Assembly: GCA_945632055.1 (NCBI GenBank)
Contig: CALZCU010000043.1
Span: 1-7,196 of the forward strand
Source of the DNA: an uncultured Ruminococcus sp.
GTDB lineage: Bacteria; Bacillota; Clostridia; Oscillospirales; Acutalibacteraceae
Direction of reading: 5' to 3'
DNA: 7,196 nucleotides
The notes under the pieces were generated by a model. That model made no database searches. It saw nothing but the letters and a program-made list of their open reading frames with translations, and had not been told where the DNA came from. Below are positions 6,372 through 7,196 of this stretch, one piece after another (position 1 is the first letter of the stretch; every line of letters begins with the position of its first letter). The translations under genes were made by a program, and so were the position numbers.

Positions 6372-7196
6372 TTGATTGCGTAAATTCTGCATTTCCTCAC
6401 GGCATTTGCTGTCAACAATGCTCTGGTAGCTGTATAGTATAAAGCCTTCGGCTCGGTTGTCATTTTTGATTATCTTGTATTCCTCAGCGAGAATATCGTT
6501 TGAGTCTGCCCAGGTGCCGTTGTCGCTGTCACTTCCTGCCTTGTAACCTGCAAGACCGACATACAGTTTTACATTCTTATCAAAGTCAAGCTTGTTCCAG
6601 CTATTTAGCGACTCTTCAAAGGTCAGGGCAGGATTGTCTATGCTGAAATAAATCTGCGGAGCAATGTAATCGACAAAGCCGCTGACAGTGCACCAGGTCT
6701 TAACATCGGCATACAGCTTTTTATTGTTGTCAATATTGCCCTGCGGAGAAATTCCGAAAGCAACTTCTTTTCCGAGAGAGTGTACGGCCCTGTAGGTCTG
6801 ACAAATCAGCATATTTACATTAGCCTTTCGCCAGCTTTCAAGATTTATACTGTTTTTTTCACCGACAGAGGAAACATATTTTTCATAGCTCTCTTTGTCG
6901 GCTTCTCCGATGTTTTCGGGATAAAAGTAATCATCAAACTGTATTCCCGAAATGTCATAATTTTTTACAATTTCGGCAACGCCGTTGACGATAAGCTGTC
7001 TAGCTTCCTCATTTGACGGATCGAGGATAATTCCTCCGTCTGTTTCAAGTCCGATTTTCTTGTTTTTAGAGTACGGGTTGTCTGATGAAAGCTCATTCGG
7101 AGTTTTGTTGAGCGTGACTCTGTATGGATTTATCCAGGCGTGGAGTTGCATTCCGTAGCTTTTGCTTATTTCAACCATTACTTTCAGAGGGTCATA
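6363..7196 (-). CDS. GHL10/DUF187-type glycoside hydrolase-like protein, N-terminus outside the window
   Basis: The 277 C-terminal residues of a protein that runs in from the right edge; the open frame continues past the ATG at 7178 with family-like sequence (YDPLKV), so that ATG is internal. Motifs in order match the glycosyl hydrolase-like 10 (DUF187) TIM-barrel family: LHAWINPYR (residues 20-28), GGIILDP (about 54-60), DISGIQFDDYFYP (about 81-93) with the acidic pair thought to be catalytic in this family, VAFGISPQGN, and FVDYIAPQIYFS. No SH3, SLH or other module follows; the protein ends soon after the barrel. Members are usually exported lipoproteins suspected of acting on cell-wall or other polysaccharides, but the signal peptide cannot be seen here and the substrate is unknown. 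The stop (6365-6363) lies inside mtaB. Confidence 0.88.
   Translation of the reverse strand, partial: YDPLKVMVEISKSYGMQLHAWINPYRVTLNKTPNELSSDNPYSKNKKIGLETDGGIILDPSNEEARQLIVNGVAEIVKNYDISGIQFDDYFYPENIGEADKESYEKYVSSVGEKNSINLESWRKANVNMLICQTYRAVHSLGKEVAFGISPQGNIDNNKKLYADVKTWCTVSGFVDYIAPQIYFSIDNPALTFEESLNSWNKLDFDKNVKLYVGLAGYKAGSDSDNGTWADSNDILAEEYKIIKNDNRAEGFILYSYQSIVDSKCREEMQNLRNQLH

Noticed and set aside
6780..7016. A 78-codon + strand open frame antisense to the GHL10-type gene, with hydrophobic stretches
   Set aside because: The opposite strand carries clear family motifs across the whole stretch. The hydrophobic look comes from complementing Lys/Glu/Asn-rich codons.

Overview
The window looks like chromosomal DNA of a Gram-positive anaerobe of the Clostridia. 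A Ruminococcus/Oscillospiraceae-type relative is my best guess. The basis is the tightly packed his operon with a short-form HisG, strong AGGAGG-like ribosome binding sites, moderate-to-low G+C with an A+T-rich intergenic region, and the MtaB, HPr-like and GHL10-type protein families. Species cannot be named from the sequence alone.

Positions 1-4647 hold the 3' part of a histidine biosynthesis operon, all on the + strand: hisG (3' end only), hisD, hisC, hisB, hisA, hisI and hisE. Junctions are tight: hisG/hisD and hisB/hisA overlap, and hisC/hisB and hisA/hisI are 4 and 8 bp apart. Together the genes cover ATP phosphoribosyl transfer, both PRATP ring-opening steps, the ProFAR isomerase, IGP dehydratase, the aminotransferase and histidinol dehydrogenase. 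The usual hisH and hisF genes (IGP synthase) are absent from their normal places beside hisA, and no histidinol-phosphate phosphatase is present. These steps must be encoded elsewhere, upstream or distant. A 13-bp perfect hairpin at 4670-4699 closes the operon.

Positions 4718-4957 (- strand) encode a 79-residue HPr-fold protein. It keeps the Ser-46-type regulatory motif but has no histidine where the PTS-phosphorylated His-15 should be, a Crh-like arrangement. It is divergent from mtaB across a 121-bp A+T-rich region that holds promoter-like elements and two inverted repeats.

Positions 5079-6371 (+ strand) encode MtaB, the radical SAM methylthiotransferase that makes ms2t6A in tRNA. Its last 9 bp overlap the 3' end of a convergent gene (- strand, 6363 to the window end) for a GHL10/DUF187-type glycoside hydrolase-like protein whose N-terminus lies outside the window.

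Most of the window is ordinary core metabolism. I see no mobile element, CRISPR array, RNA gene or convincing wholly new system. The points most worth a second look are the joint loss of hisH/hisF from the operon and the His-less HPr-like protein.
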